Assembly (NCBI GenBank): GCA_029783825.1
Contig: JAREIK010000385.1
Location: forward strand, 4,694,501-4,758,500
Source: Sapria himalayana
Lineage: Eukaryota > Streptophyta > Magnoliopsida > Malpighiales > Rafflesiaceae
Reading direction: 5' to 3'
DNA: 64,000 nt
Positions 59,801 through 64,000 of the stretch are shown here, one piece after another (position 1 is the stretch's first letter; the number at the start of each line of letters is the position of its first letter). The notes beneath the pieces were generated by a model. The model worked only from the letters and a program-made list of their open reading frames with translations. It ran no database searches and was not told the DNA's origin. The translations under genes were made by a program, and so were the position numbers.

Positions 59801-61073
59801 ATGAGTTTCGAATGTGAGATCTATTTTTTTTGGACGAAATTACTTGTCATCGCACTAAAATATGGCTTCTAATATATGTATATATATTTAATTTCAGAAT
59901 TATTATGAGATTTAGTGTTTTGGTGTATGTATATATATATATATATATATATGTATGTAACTATGTATGTATGTATGTATATTAGCGTTTGATTGTCATA
60001 TTTGCGTTCTGCTTTGCTCATATGATCTCATTTATTTGTTCATTCTATTTCTTGTTAATTTTATTAAACTTTCTAAAATGCAGATGTTCGTGTCCTGAAT
60101 CAGCACCATGAGCTCCAGTCTTTTTCTGCATTCAGCAGCATCTTCAATAATACCGGACTATTTGGCATCTATGCCAGCACAGTAAGACAATTTACCCCCT
60201 GATTGCCAGCTTCTCTTCGTAAAAAATTACCCATCGTATTTTCCCATTGACTGTGGCTGCTCAATGGCTGCCTGTGGTCCCCTAGAGCCATGAGTCATGG
60301 CTCGCTAGGTCGATCCAGCGCCTGTCACCTTTTTATAAGATACATCAATTAGGCAATTTTAGAAAATAATTTAATCAAGATGTGTCTCGTGAAATGCAGG
60401 GCTCAAATTTTGTGGGAAATGCAGTTGATATTGCAATTAGGGAACTTTTGGAGATTGCAACACCCGGGCGAGGTTCTTGTTGAAATTGTGTTGTCTTTTT
60501 TATCCTGTTTTGGCCATCATCTCTTTCATTTTCACTGCAGTCTCCATGGTTCAGCTTAATCGTGCCAGGGAAACCACAAAATCTGCTGTTTTAATCAATT
60601 TGGAATCTCGGGTATCATTTCTTTCTCCAGCTTATCATCACCTATGCGATACGTGACAGTCTTTTGATGCATCGATCTTGCTGTGATTCATGCAGATGGT
60701 TGTGGCAGAAGATATAGGCAGGCAGGTGTTGACATATGGAGAGAGGTAATCGATCCGAGTATCTTCAACATCTCTCTCTCTCTCTTGGGAGCTCACCTCT
60801 TGTTTCTTCGTTTTGCAGGAAGCCGTTGGATTATTTTATGAAGATGGTGGATGAGATTACGCTGGAAGACATCACCAACACTGCTCAGAAGTTGTTGTCT
60901 TCTCCTCTTACCATGGCTTCTTATGGAGATGGTAAGGAACAACTCCCGATGTTCAATCATCCCTCCCACAAATTATTTGTCAGAAAATATTACCAGTTTC
61001 TCCATCTCTTGTGTTGCTAGTGAAACAAGTCCCGACGTACGACCATGTCAGCGGCATCGTCGCCTCGGCCTGA
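26931..61073 (+). CDS. MPPA: Mitochondrial processing peptidase subunit alpha (13 exons)
   Basis: Non-catalytic partner of the peptidase that removes presequences from imported mitochondrial precursors; in plants it is built into the cytochrome bc1 complex of the inner membrane. Exons: 26931-26969, 27406-27645, 27734-28030, 39347-39514, 39600-39767, 40298-40378, 40507-40573, 60084-60181, 60400-60472, 60541-60611, 60696-60745, 60819-60931, 61021-61073. They join in frame to 1,518 bases (505 residues plus stop), the usual family length, and every intron is GT-AG. The start [12 protein letters not shown] is preceded by an in-frame TAG and looks like a presequence. Residues 119-123 (HLLDR) replace the catalytic HxxEH of the beta subunit, as expected for alpha. 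The substrate-binding glycine-rich loop is at residues 335-348. No frame damage is visible. About 32.6 kb is intron. Confidence 0.95.
27406..27645 (+). CDS. MPPA: MPP-alpha exon 2
   Basis: Codes residues 14-93: the rest of the presequence, an FFGWLTGE segment, the [15 protein letters not shown] motif conserved in plant MPP-alpha, and the first strand ([17 protein letters not shown]). Phase 0 at both ends. Confidence 0.95.
27734..28030 (+). CDS. MPPA: MPP-alpha exon 3
   Basis: Codes residues 94-192, starting [14 protein letters not shown]. It contains HLLDR (degenerate zinc site), [22 protein letters not shown] and FLDWEVNEE. This is the core of the N-terminal M16 peptidase-fold domain. A stop in the following intron shows it is not a stand-alone gene. 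Confidence 0.95.
32690..34390. repeat. Diverged tandem duplication (unit about 840-880 bp)
   Basis: 32,690-33,505 and 33,530-34,390 align by eye in direct orientation. Shared ordered blocks are 'ttttgattgactcatgca/ttgattgattagtgtatt', 'tttaattatttttaaagag', 'agtattaatagttagttg', 'gagttgggcaacaacttgtattgag', 'gatgatcatgttgattactt', 'ttttttctactac', 'gataatgagttatatat' and 'ggtttactatttattattta'. Within the second copy, 'gagttgggcaacaacttgtat' occurs twice (33,840 and 33,879). Divergence is high, so the event is old. Confidence 0.75.
34582..34735 (+). repeat. SINE-like element, diverged copy
   Basis: Matches the pattern of the copy at 41,315: 'gatttattagacatatac...ctttcgggagtaaattgg...gttaatctctctcagatc...gtcttgtgtattagaaacgatct'. 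The tRNA-like head is degraded. Confidence 0.45.
35320..35535 (+). other. Unidentified coding-like fragment
   Basis: The plus strand shows a frame with one stop, reading [20 protein letters not shown], a Gln/Asn-rich piece, and [16 protein letters not shown]...[10 protein letters not shown]. Its composition is less AT-biased than the flanks and protein-like, but I do not recognise the family. It may be a captured host exon or chance. Confidence 0.3.
35553..35626. repeat. (CA)n-(TAAA)n-(TG)n hairpin microsatellite
   Basis: A CA run, a TAAA/AAAT tetranucleotide run and a TG run lie in succession, so the CA and TG arms are inverted complements around a short AT loop. Confidence 0.85.
36907..37140. 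mobile_element. GC-rich hAT-like fragment
   Basis: Begins 'ttgaggtgtcaaat..ggttgggtg', the same terminal pattern as the hAT element at 49,414, and continues with a GC-rich 'gcccatg/gggcacgactcgtg' style body unlike the AT-rich surroundings. No matching right terminus or 8-bp duplication was found, so it is probably a truncated relative. Confidence 0.45.
37230..37390 (+). repeat. SINE-like element, diverged copy
   Basis: Contains the head 'gatgataaataccttcgtccaaagg...tgagtttaagattg' (B-box-like) and the tail 'tatctctctcctagattt...taagagctttatgtattg', in the same order as the copies at 40,005 and 41,315, with insertions in between. Confidence 0.45.
38830..38855. repeat. (CA)n microsatellite
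   Basis: A pure CA run of about 24 bases in intron 3. Confidence 0.9.
39347..39514 (+). CDS. MPPA: MPP-alpha exon 4
   Basis: Codes residues 193-248: [35 protein letters not shown], then [18 protein letters not shown]. Matches the helix and 'HSAGYSGALA' region of plant MPP-alpha. Confidence 0.95.
39600..39767 (+). CDS. MPPA: MPP-alpha exon 5
   Basis: Codes residues 249-304: [33 protein letters not shown] and [15 protein letters not shown]. Separated from exon 4 by an 85-bp intron. Confidence 0.95.
40005..40145 (+). repeat. SINE-like element, diverged copy
   Basis: In MPP intron 5. 'gatgtaatgacaaatacttttgttcg...attagacacattgccttagatttttgggggtaaaattattgaa...ttaatctcttttagactctgcaccaaag...ttttgtgtattgagtacgacctc' matches the better preserved copy at 41,315 block by block. 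Confidence 0.6.
40298..40378 (+). CDS. MPPA: MPP-alpha exon 6
   Basis: Codes residues 305-331: [20 protein letters not shown] then ITLTVLQ. This begins the C-terminal M16-fold half. The acceptor is tgcccag|GTA. Confidence 0.93.
40507..40573 (+). CDS. MPPA: MPP-alpha exon 7
   Basis: Codes residues 332-353 plus the first base of Tyr354. It contains the glycine-rich loop [14 protein letters not shown], which contacts presequence substrates in known MPP-alpha. Ends CGGCTTT|gtatgt. Confidence 0.95.
41315..41475 (+). repeat. tRNA-derived SINE-like element, best copy
   Basis: Reads 'gatgcaatgacaactgtcttcg', then 'gtattaagtcttgggtttaagactcatcagacacagtcgtctgaa', then 'ttttggggggaagactattgaac', 'ctttcccagac' and 'cttgtgtactaggtatgatc'. 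The 'ggtttaagactc' resembles an RNA polymerase III B box, and the rest matches in order the copies near 34.6, 37.2 and 40.0 kb. At least four diverged copies in one gene make it a genuine dispersed family. Confidence 0.6.
41859..41895. repeat. (TA)n microsatellite
   Basis: A pure TA run of about 34 bases inside intron 7. Confidence 0.9.
41896..43560. other. AT-rich intronic stretch
   Basis: Long poly-A/T-biased sequence without family motifs or coding-like frames. Confidence 0.5.
43567..44090. repeat. Second dispersed repeat family, tandem pair
   Basis: Two direct copies of an approximately 225-bp segment. 'agagatattgtatttgatgagttctgaattctagatct...ttgttgttgcactaatac...atgagattcaatgtgtttgtg...actcaacatgctaattatg' (43,648-43,870) is repeated with changes at 43,878-44,099. 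The same words recur at 59,690-59,930 ('gatgagtttcgaatgtgagatct...gtcatcgcactaaaat...atgagatttagtgttttggtg') and partly near 58,660-58,715. Confidence 0.7.
44100..47775. other. AT-rich intronic stretch
   Basis: No supportable gene. Contains short direct words such as 'gatgtcacccatc' at 44,404-44,530. Otherwise low-complexity A/T sequence. Confidence 0.5.
47778..47832. repeat. (CA)n with adjoining GAGT/GA run
   Basis: A CA run (47,778-47,802) is followed closely by 'gtgagtgagtgagagagag'. Confidence 0.88.
48160..48295. repeat. 24-bp-unit GC-richer minisatellite
   Basis: About four degenerating copies of a unit of the form 'gctgacacggtggttgactt' plus four bases. On the plus strand it reads as a repeated (V/A)DTVVD(F/L)(A/T)A pattern in an open frame (48,061-48,309). 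The base composition is strikingly unlike the AT-rich intron. No gene is claimed. Confidence 0.7.
49406..49930. mobile_element. Non-autonomous hAT element, 509 bp, with 8-bp TSD
   Basis: The element is 49,414-49,922, flanked by the exact duplication TATGCTAG (49,406-49,413 and 49,923-49,930). Its ends are TAGAGGTGTCAAA and, on the other strand, TAAAGGTGTCAAA, matching hAT terminal inverted repeats. The body is GC-rich, full of 'gcacgac/gtcgtg' words, and shares 'gaggcacggtcc' with the larger hAT at 52,241. No transposase is encoded, so it needs a partner in trans. It lies in MPP-alpha intron 7. Confidence 0.88.
49931..52232. other. AT-rich intronic stretch
   Basis: No supportable gene. A plus-strand frame at 50,733-51,038 (101 codons) has a Ser/Glu-rich, protein-like start ([20 protein letters not shown]), but I recognise no family and give it low weight. 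Confidence 0.45.
52233..55710 (+). mobile_element. Decayed hAT transposon, 3,462 bp, with 8-bp TSD
   Basis: The element 52,241-55,702 is flanked by GTTTGATC duplicated at 52,233-52,240 and 55,703-55,710. Ends TAGAGGTGTGAAGC and TAGATGTTTCAAAC (other strand) match at 10 of 14 positions. Both subterminal regions are GC-rich 'ggcacgac' sequence related to the 509-bp element. The interior is AT-rich and contains transposase relics. Length and composition fit a once-autonomous hAT. Confidence 0.88.
53185..54995 (+). pseudogene. hAT transposase pseudogene
   Basis: A BED zinc-finger relic at about 53,190-53,340 reads [16 protein letters not shown], then [15 protein letters not shown], keeping the terminal H(x3-4)C spacing while the upstream Cys pair is lost. 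A C-terminal dimerisation (hATC) relic at about 54,825-54,990 reads DLPTHSVSS, then after a frameshift in a poly-T tract [18 protein letters not shown], a stop, VYMNDLEDL. In between, only scattered text such as [13 protein letters not shown] is recognisable. The protein cannot be made intact. It lies in the sense orientation relative to the host gene. Confidence 0.85.
55711..58500. other. AT-rich intronic stretch
   Basis: Very AT-rich with a (CA)n run at 56,708-56,737. A decayed, copia-like scrap around 55,700-56,600 (for example a YVDD-like 'gtatacgtcgatgatatat' near 55,761) is possible but not secure. Confidence 0.4.
58844..58869. repeat. (CT)n microsatellite
   Basis: CT run of about 24 bases in intron 7. 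Confidence 0.9.
59535..59634. repeat. (CT)n run flanked by a 21-bp direct repeat
   Basis: 'aacatattaatgaaaaacttg' occurs at 59,535-59,555 and again at 59,614-59,634, with a (CT)n run (59,555-59,581) and a CA-rich tract between them. This is a 79-bp tandem slip or duplication. Confidence 0.85.
59690..59930 (+). repeat. Second repeat family, separate copy with tRNA-like head
   Basis: Starts 'gtgtgctaggctctcactctagtgtgagctatgtaagaggttaataccttgatag', which looks like a tRNA-derived A/B-box head (GGTTAATACCT), followed by the 'gatgagtttcgaatgtgagatct...atgagatttagtgt' body shared with 43,567-44,090. A second SINE-like family is inferred. Confidence 0.5.
59927..59984. repeat. (TA)n-(TGTA)n compound microsatellite
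   Basis: A TA run followed by a TATG tetranucleotide run, about 100 bp before MPP-alpha exon 8. Confidence 0.9.
60084..60181 (+). CDS. MPPA: MPP-alpha exon 8
   Basis: Completes Tyr354 and codes residues 355-386: [20 protein letters not shown] then [12 protein letters not shown]. The acceptor aaaatgcag closes the 19.5-kb intron. Confidence 0.95.
60400..60472 (+). CDS. MPPA: MPP-alpha exon 9
   Basis: Codes residues 387-410 ([20 protein letters not shown] then TPGR) and the first base of Val411. The donor CGAG|gttctt is the weakest in the gene but keeps the frame. Confidence 0.92.
60541..60611 (+). CDS. MPPA: MPP-alpha exon 10
   Basis: Completes Val411 and codes residues 412-434, including [20 protein letters not shown], a strongly conserved helix of MPP and core proteins. 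Confidence 0.95.
60696..60745 (+). CDS. MPPA: MPP-alpha exon 11
   Basis: Codes residues 435-450 ([16 protein letters not shown]) and two bases of Arg451. Confidence 0.95.
60819..60931 (+). CDS. MPPA: MPP-alpha exon 12
   Basis: Completes Arg451 and codes residues 452-488: [20 protein letters not shown], then [16 protein letters not shown]. Confidence 0.95.
61021..61073 (+). CDS. MPPA: MPP-alpha exon 13 (terminal)
   Basis: Completes Val489 and codes residues 490-505 ([16 protein letters not shown]), then TGA at 61,071-61,073. The tail is slightly diverged from the usual 'VP.Y..VS..F' ending. Confidence 0.9.
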
Positions 61074-61276
61074 TTCTCATGAATTTTTATTTTGGTTTAG
61101 TCTTTGCCATTGATTGATCTGGCCTTGTTGGAATGGGAAATGGCTATGATTTTGGTTTGATAATTAACAATTTCATTTGAATTGCCGTCTGGTTGATCTT
61201 TTATGAATTAGTCGATTTTAAATTTTGTATTATAAATGCGGAGCGGAGGACAATCGTTCGTCGGAGACTGTGAACG
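61074..61276 (+). promoter_or_regulatory. Short intergenic region between MPP-alpha and the PPR gene
   Basis: These 203 bp must hold the 3' UTR of the upstream gene and the promoter of the downstream gene. A TATA-like TATAAA lies at 61,231-61,236, about 40 bases before the PPR start codon. In-frame TGA at 61,271-61,273 fixes the PPR start region. No canonical AATAAA is visible. Confidence 0.5.
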
Positions 61277-62044
61277 ATGACGGGACGCTGCCTCATGACG
61301 TTCAGCTGTCGGCGAAGGGTCGCGACGTACTCGGCGAAGATTGTTTCGTGTTCTGCAACAGGCCGATTTCTGGTCGCCGAGGTTGCGCAACCGGAAGCGG
61401 TCCCCATCGATCCCCGTGGGTACAGGCTGCCTCGGCGCCATGTGATTTGCAAAGCCGCCCAGCTCCTCCAGGCGCACCGGAACAAGCGCCGTTCGCCGCT
61501 CTCAGACATTCTGCAAGTCGATCCCAATCCCTTCTCGCTGCTCGAAGAATACGCCGCGACGCTCTCGTGCGCGATCACTCCCTCGGAAGTTTCGGAGATC
61601 TTGAAATCCCTGACCTGCCCGTTGCTCGCTCTTCGATTCTTCCGCTTCTGCCCTTCTCTGTCCTCGAGCTACCGTCACGACTCGTTCAATTACACGCGCA
61701 TGGCACTGATTCTTTCGAAATCGGAGATACCTGATAAACGGGAGCTCGTGTTGGATCTTCTTTCTGAGATGGAGAGGAATGGCGTGCGGGGCACGATATC
61801 GACTGTGAATGTGCTGATTGGGTACTTCGGGGATGCGGATGATTTGGACAGGTGGATTGGGTTGGCTCGAAAATGGCGATTGAGCATGAATGGGTATACG
61901 TACAAGTGCTTGGTTGCCTCACATTTGAGGGCGAGAGACAGCGAGAGAGGGTTTCTGGTATATGTCGAGATGAAGAAGAAAGAGTTAGGGTTGGATATCT
62001 TTGGCTATAATATGCTTTTGGATGCGCTCGTTAGAGACGGCAAG
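61277..62044 (+). CDS. ABO5: ABO5-like gene exon 1
   Basis: Codes residues 1-256: presequence, the ABO5-specific IDPRGYRLPRRHVICKA segment, and the first PPR repeats, ending LLDALVRDGK. The donor is AAG|gttcgt in phase 0. Confidence 0.88.
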
Positions 62045-63342
62045 GTTCGTGGCATGTCGGATAGTTTCTTTACTGTGCTGACATTTCGCATTTTGTCAAG
62101 ATATACTTTCTCTGATCTGCAGAGCTGCGACAGGTAGACGAAGCTCACGAGGTTTTCGATGACATGGTGAAGAAGAAGAAATGCGAACCAGATGAATACA
62201 CATACACCATCATGATCAAGATGACAGGAAATTTGGGTAGAGGCGGAGAATCACTCGCTATCTTCGAGGAAATGCTAAACAGAGGATGCGTTCCTAATAC
62301 AATTGCTTACAACACAGTGTTGCAGGCACTTGCTCATGCTGGTATGATCGACAAGCTTCTTCTTCTCTTCTCCAAAATGATATCCAGAAATTGCCGCCCC
62401 AATGAGTTCTCCTACAGCGTCGTTCTCTATGCTCTTGTAAATTCTGGCCAGCTTCACAGGCTAGACGGAGTGATCCAGGTGTCGAAGAAATACATGAACA
62501 GGTTAATATATGCGTGGTTAATACGAACGCTGAACAAACTAGGTTACGCGAGCGAAGCTCACAGGCTGTTCTGCAACGTGTGGAATTTTCACGGCAGAGG
62601 CGACAGAGGTACGTGCGTGTCAATGATTGAGAGTCTGTGCAACGCTGGGAAGATAATGGAAGCCATGGATCTTCTCGATAGAATCCACCAGAAGGGGGTA
62701 AATGCCGAGGCTGTCATGTACAACACCATATTCTCGGCCATGGCGAAGCGAAAAGAAATTTGGAATCTCGGTGAACTCTACGACAGGATGAAACGGGGCG
62801 GTCCTTCGCCGGATATATTCACATATAATATTCTGATTTCTGCGTTTGGAAGAGCAGGAAGAGTCCGTGATGCCATTGATGTTTTCGATGAGCTGGAGAA
62901 GAGCGACTGTCAGCCCGATATCATCTCCTACAATGCTCTAATTAATTGTCTCGGTAAAAATGGGGACCTCGATGAAGCCCACGTGCGATTCCGCGAGATG
63001 CCAGAGAAAGGACTGAATCCCGACGTAGTTACTTACAGCACGCTCATCGAGTGCTTTGGGAAGACGGACAGGGTGGAAATGGCCCGCAAGCTGTTCGACG
63101 AAATGCTCAATAATGGCTGCTGCCCTAACATTGTGACGTACAATATCCTGCTTGATTGCTTGCAGAGGTGTGGGAGAACTGCAGAGGTCGTGGAACTGTA
63201 TGACCAGCTCAAGCAGCAGGGATTGAGCCCTGATAGGATCACTTCTCGCGTGTTGGAACGGCTGCGTAGCGGTTTCAATCGAAAATCTAGGGTTCGCAGG
63301 CAGCATCCTATCACTGGTTGGGTTGTGAGCCCACTGAGATGA
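61277..63342 (+). CDS. ABO5: P-class pentatricopeptide repeat protein, ABO5/At1g51965 orthologue
   Basis: Organellar RNA-binding protein; Arabidopsis At1g51965 (ABO5) is reported to be needed for splicing of mitochondrial nad2 intron 3. Exons are 61,277-62,044 and 62,134-63,342, joined to 658 residues plus stop, close to the roughly 650 of the Arabidopsis protein. The N-terminus is Arg/Ser-rich (MTGRCLMTFSCRRRVATYSA), fitting mitochondrial import. About a dozen 35-residue PPR motifs follow, for example residues 277-311 (starting EYTYTIMI) and the run with SPDIFTYNILI, PDIISYNALINCLGKNGD and NPDVVTYSTLIECFGKT. It ends in the signature RRQHPITGWVVSPLR. There is no E or DYW domain, so it is not an editing-type PPR. 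The first ATG follows an in-frame TGA. It is tandem to MPP-alpha. Confidence 0.92.
62045..62133 (+). other. Intron of the ABO5-like gene (89 bp)
   Basis: If unspliced, the frame would meet a TAG at 62,135-62,137. Splicing from AAG|gttcgt to gacag|GTA restores DGK-VDEAHEVFDDM, which makes the interrupted PPR exactly 35 residues long. An alternative acceptor at ctgcagag (62,124) would add Leu-Arg-Gln and is less likely by repeat length. Confidence 0.8.
62134..63342 (+). CDS. ABO5: ABO5-like gene exon 2
   Basis: Codes residues 257-658. Starts VDEAHEVFDDMVKKKKCEPD and runs through uninterrupted PPR repeats to the TGA at 63,340-63,342. Confidence 0.92.
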   Translation, partial: VDEAHEVFDDMVKKKKCEPDEYTYTIMIKMTGNLGRGGESLAIFEEMLNRGCVPNTIAYNTVLQALAHAGMIDKLLLLFSKMISRNCRPNEFSYSVVLYALVNSGQLHRLDGVIQVSKKYMNRLIYAWLIRTLNKLGYASEAHRLFCNVWNFHGRGDRGTCVSMIESLCNAGKIMEAMDLLDRIHQKGVNAEAVMYNTIFSAMAKRKEIWNLGELYDRMKRGGPSPDIFTYNILISAFGRAGRVRDAIDVFDELEKSDCQPDIISYNALINCLGKNGDLDEAHVRFREMPEKGLNPDVVTYSTLIECFGKTDRVEMARKLFDEMLNNGCCPNIVTYNILLDCLQRCGRTAEVVELYDQLKQQGLSPDRITSRVLERLRSGFNRKSRVRRQHPITGWVVSPLR

Positions 63343-64000
63343 TCGAGTACGAGGATGAAGATGAACTCCCCCCACGTGCTTCATAATTGATAGCCATGGA
63401 TCACCCACAGTTTTTTTGAGTAACTTATTTTTGACATAAATATTCTTAAAATTTTTAATTTCATATATATATATATATATATAGAAAAAATTTTTTTTTT
63501 ACCAGATAAAAATAAAACTATTTTTTTTAATGGGTAGTATTATTTATGAGAGAATAAAAGATTAAGGATTATATTTGAAATTTATGCTTGATTTTATCTT
63601 TTTAATAAGTTAACTTATTTTTTTAATTTCATATATTTATATGTATACATTGAAAAATAAAGTTTTTTTATTGGATAAAAATAAAATAATTTTTGTTTAA
63701 TGGGTATTATTTTTGAGAGAATAAGAGATTTAGGGTTATATTTGAATTTTATGTTTGATAAATCATTGAAAATTTTCAAATCATTGAAAATAAAAATTTT
63801 TAATGATTTTATTTTTTCAATATATTTGATAAAAAATTTTAGGGATCACTTAATTGAAAATTTTAAATAAAAAATTATTGAAAATAATAAGTAGGTAGAG
63901 AGGACTGCTTATGTTGAATGTAGAAAATTTTATATAAAAAAAAATTTTATAGTGATTATTTTATACTTTTTTTTTCTTTTTCATTTTTTCATTAATGTTA
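63343..64000. other. 3' flank of the ABO5-like gene, AT-rich
   Basis: The 3' UTR is presumably within the first few hundred bases. A (TA)n run lies at about 63,464-63,482. Two imperfect direct copies of an approximately 190-bp segment ('aaataaaattttttt...tttaatgggtagtattatttatgagagaataaaagattaaggattatatttgaa') are seen at about 63,480-63,590 and 63,650-63,750. No gene is seen. Confidence 0.55.

Larger units (their letters stand above)
40574..60083 (+). other. MPP-alpha intron 7 (19,510 bp)
   Basis: Splits the Tyr354 codon (T|AT): donor CTTT|gtatgt, acceptor aaaatgcag|AT. This single intron accounts for more than half of the gene. It contains two hAT elements with target duplications, SINE-like copies, a 24-bp-unit minisatellite (48.17-48.29 kb), two tandem copies of another repeat (43.57-44.09 kb) and many microsatellites. 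The stretches 41.9-43.5, 44.1-48.0, 50.0-52.2 and 55.7-58.5 kb are very AT-rich and show no supportable gene. Confidence 0.92.

Noticed and set aside
61225..61734. 169-codon plus-strand open frame overlapping the PPR start
   Set aside because: It is a shadow in another frame of the GC-rich first exon of the PPR gene, with no family resemblance.
62134..62139. Stop codon TAG in the PPR frame, suggesting a pseudogene
   Set aside because: An 89-bp GT-AG intron removes the interval before it, and the joined repeat is exactly 35 residues with the ABO5 sequence order preserved.
62938..63408. 156-codon minus-strand open frame
   Set aside because: Antisense shadow of the PPR coding exon; no recognisable motif.
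1..64000. CRISPR array, bacterial operon or integrated organelle DNA
   Set aside because: No regularly spaced identical repeats, no prokaryotic gene arrangement, and no stretch recognised as plastid or mitochondrial genes.
1..64000. tRNA or rRNA genes
   Set aside because: Only tRNA-like box B words inside SINE-like repeats were seen; no complete cloverleaf could be drawn.

Overview
The window is AT-rich nuclear DNA of a flowering plant. The evidence is two intron-containing plant genes, remnants of four plant transposon classes (Mutator-like, Ty1-copia, CACTA and hAT), tRNA-derived SINE-like repeats and many (CA)n, (TA)n and (CT)n microsatellites. The species cannot be fixed from sequence alone. 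The very long repeat-filled introns fit a TE-rich lineage such as some monocots or early-diverging angiosperms, but this is a guess.

Layout. Positions 1-26,650 hold no intact gene, only a repeat graveyard: a decayed Mutator-like transposase on the minus strand (about 1.85-4.74 kb), a nearly identical 2,072-bp tandem duplication (4,449-8,584), a second Mutator C-terminal fragment on the plus strand (8.64-8.97 kb), a decayed Ty1-copia pol on the minus strand (16.0-17.65 kb), and a CACTA-type region (about 18.65-23.4 kb). In the CACTA region, Transposase_24-like remnants are followed by pieces of three unrelated host genes: a GPALPP/DUF3752-like C-terminus, a four-exon snRNP SmF pseudogene and a kinesin-12-like coiled-coil piece.

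Positions 26,931-61,073 carry one gene, the alpha subunit of mitochondrial processing peptidase. Thirteen exons with GT-AG junctions join into a 505-residue reading frame. About 32.6 kb of its 34.1 kb is intron, mostly intron 3 (11.3 kb) and intron 7 (19.5 kb). Intron 7 contains a 509-bp non-autonomous hAT element and a 3,462-bp decayed hAT transposon, each bordered by an 8-bp target duplication.

Only 203 bp downstream on the same strand, 61,277-63,342 encodes a P-class pentatricopeptide repeat protein orthologous to Arabidopsis At1g51965 (ABO5). It has one 89-bp intron and a 658-residue product. Both intact genes therefore serve mitochondria: one matures imported preproteins, the other probably helps splice a mitochondrial transcript. 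The MPP promoter carries TGGGCY (site II) motifs typical of plant nuclear genes for mitochondrial proteins.

No convincing new molecular system was found. The most interesting items are the multi-gene capture in the CACTA region, the extreme intron expansion of the MPP gene, the recent tandem duplication, and the paired autonomous-derived and deletion-type hAT elements. All identifications come from reading translations by eye; no database search was run.
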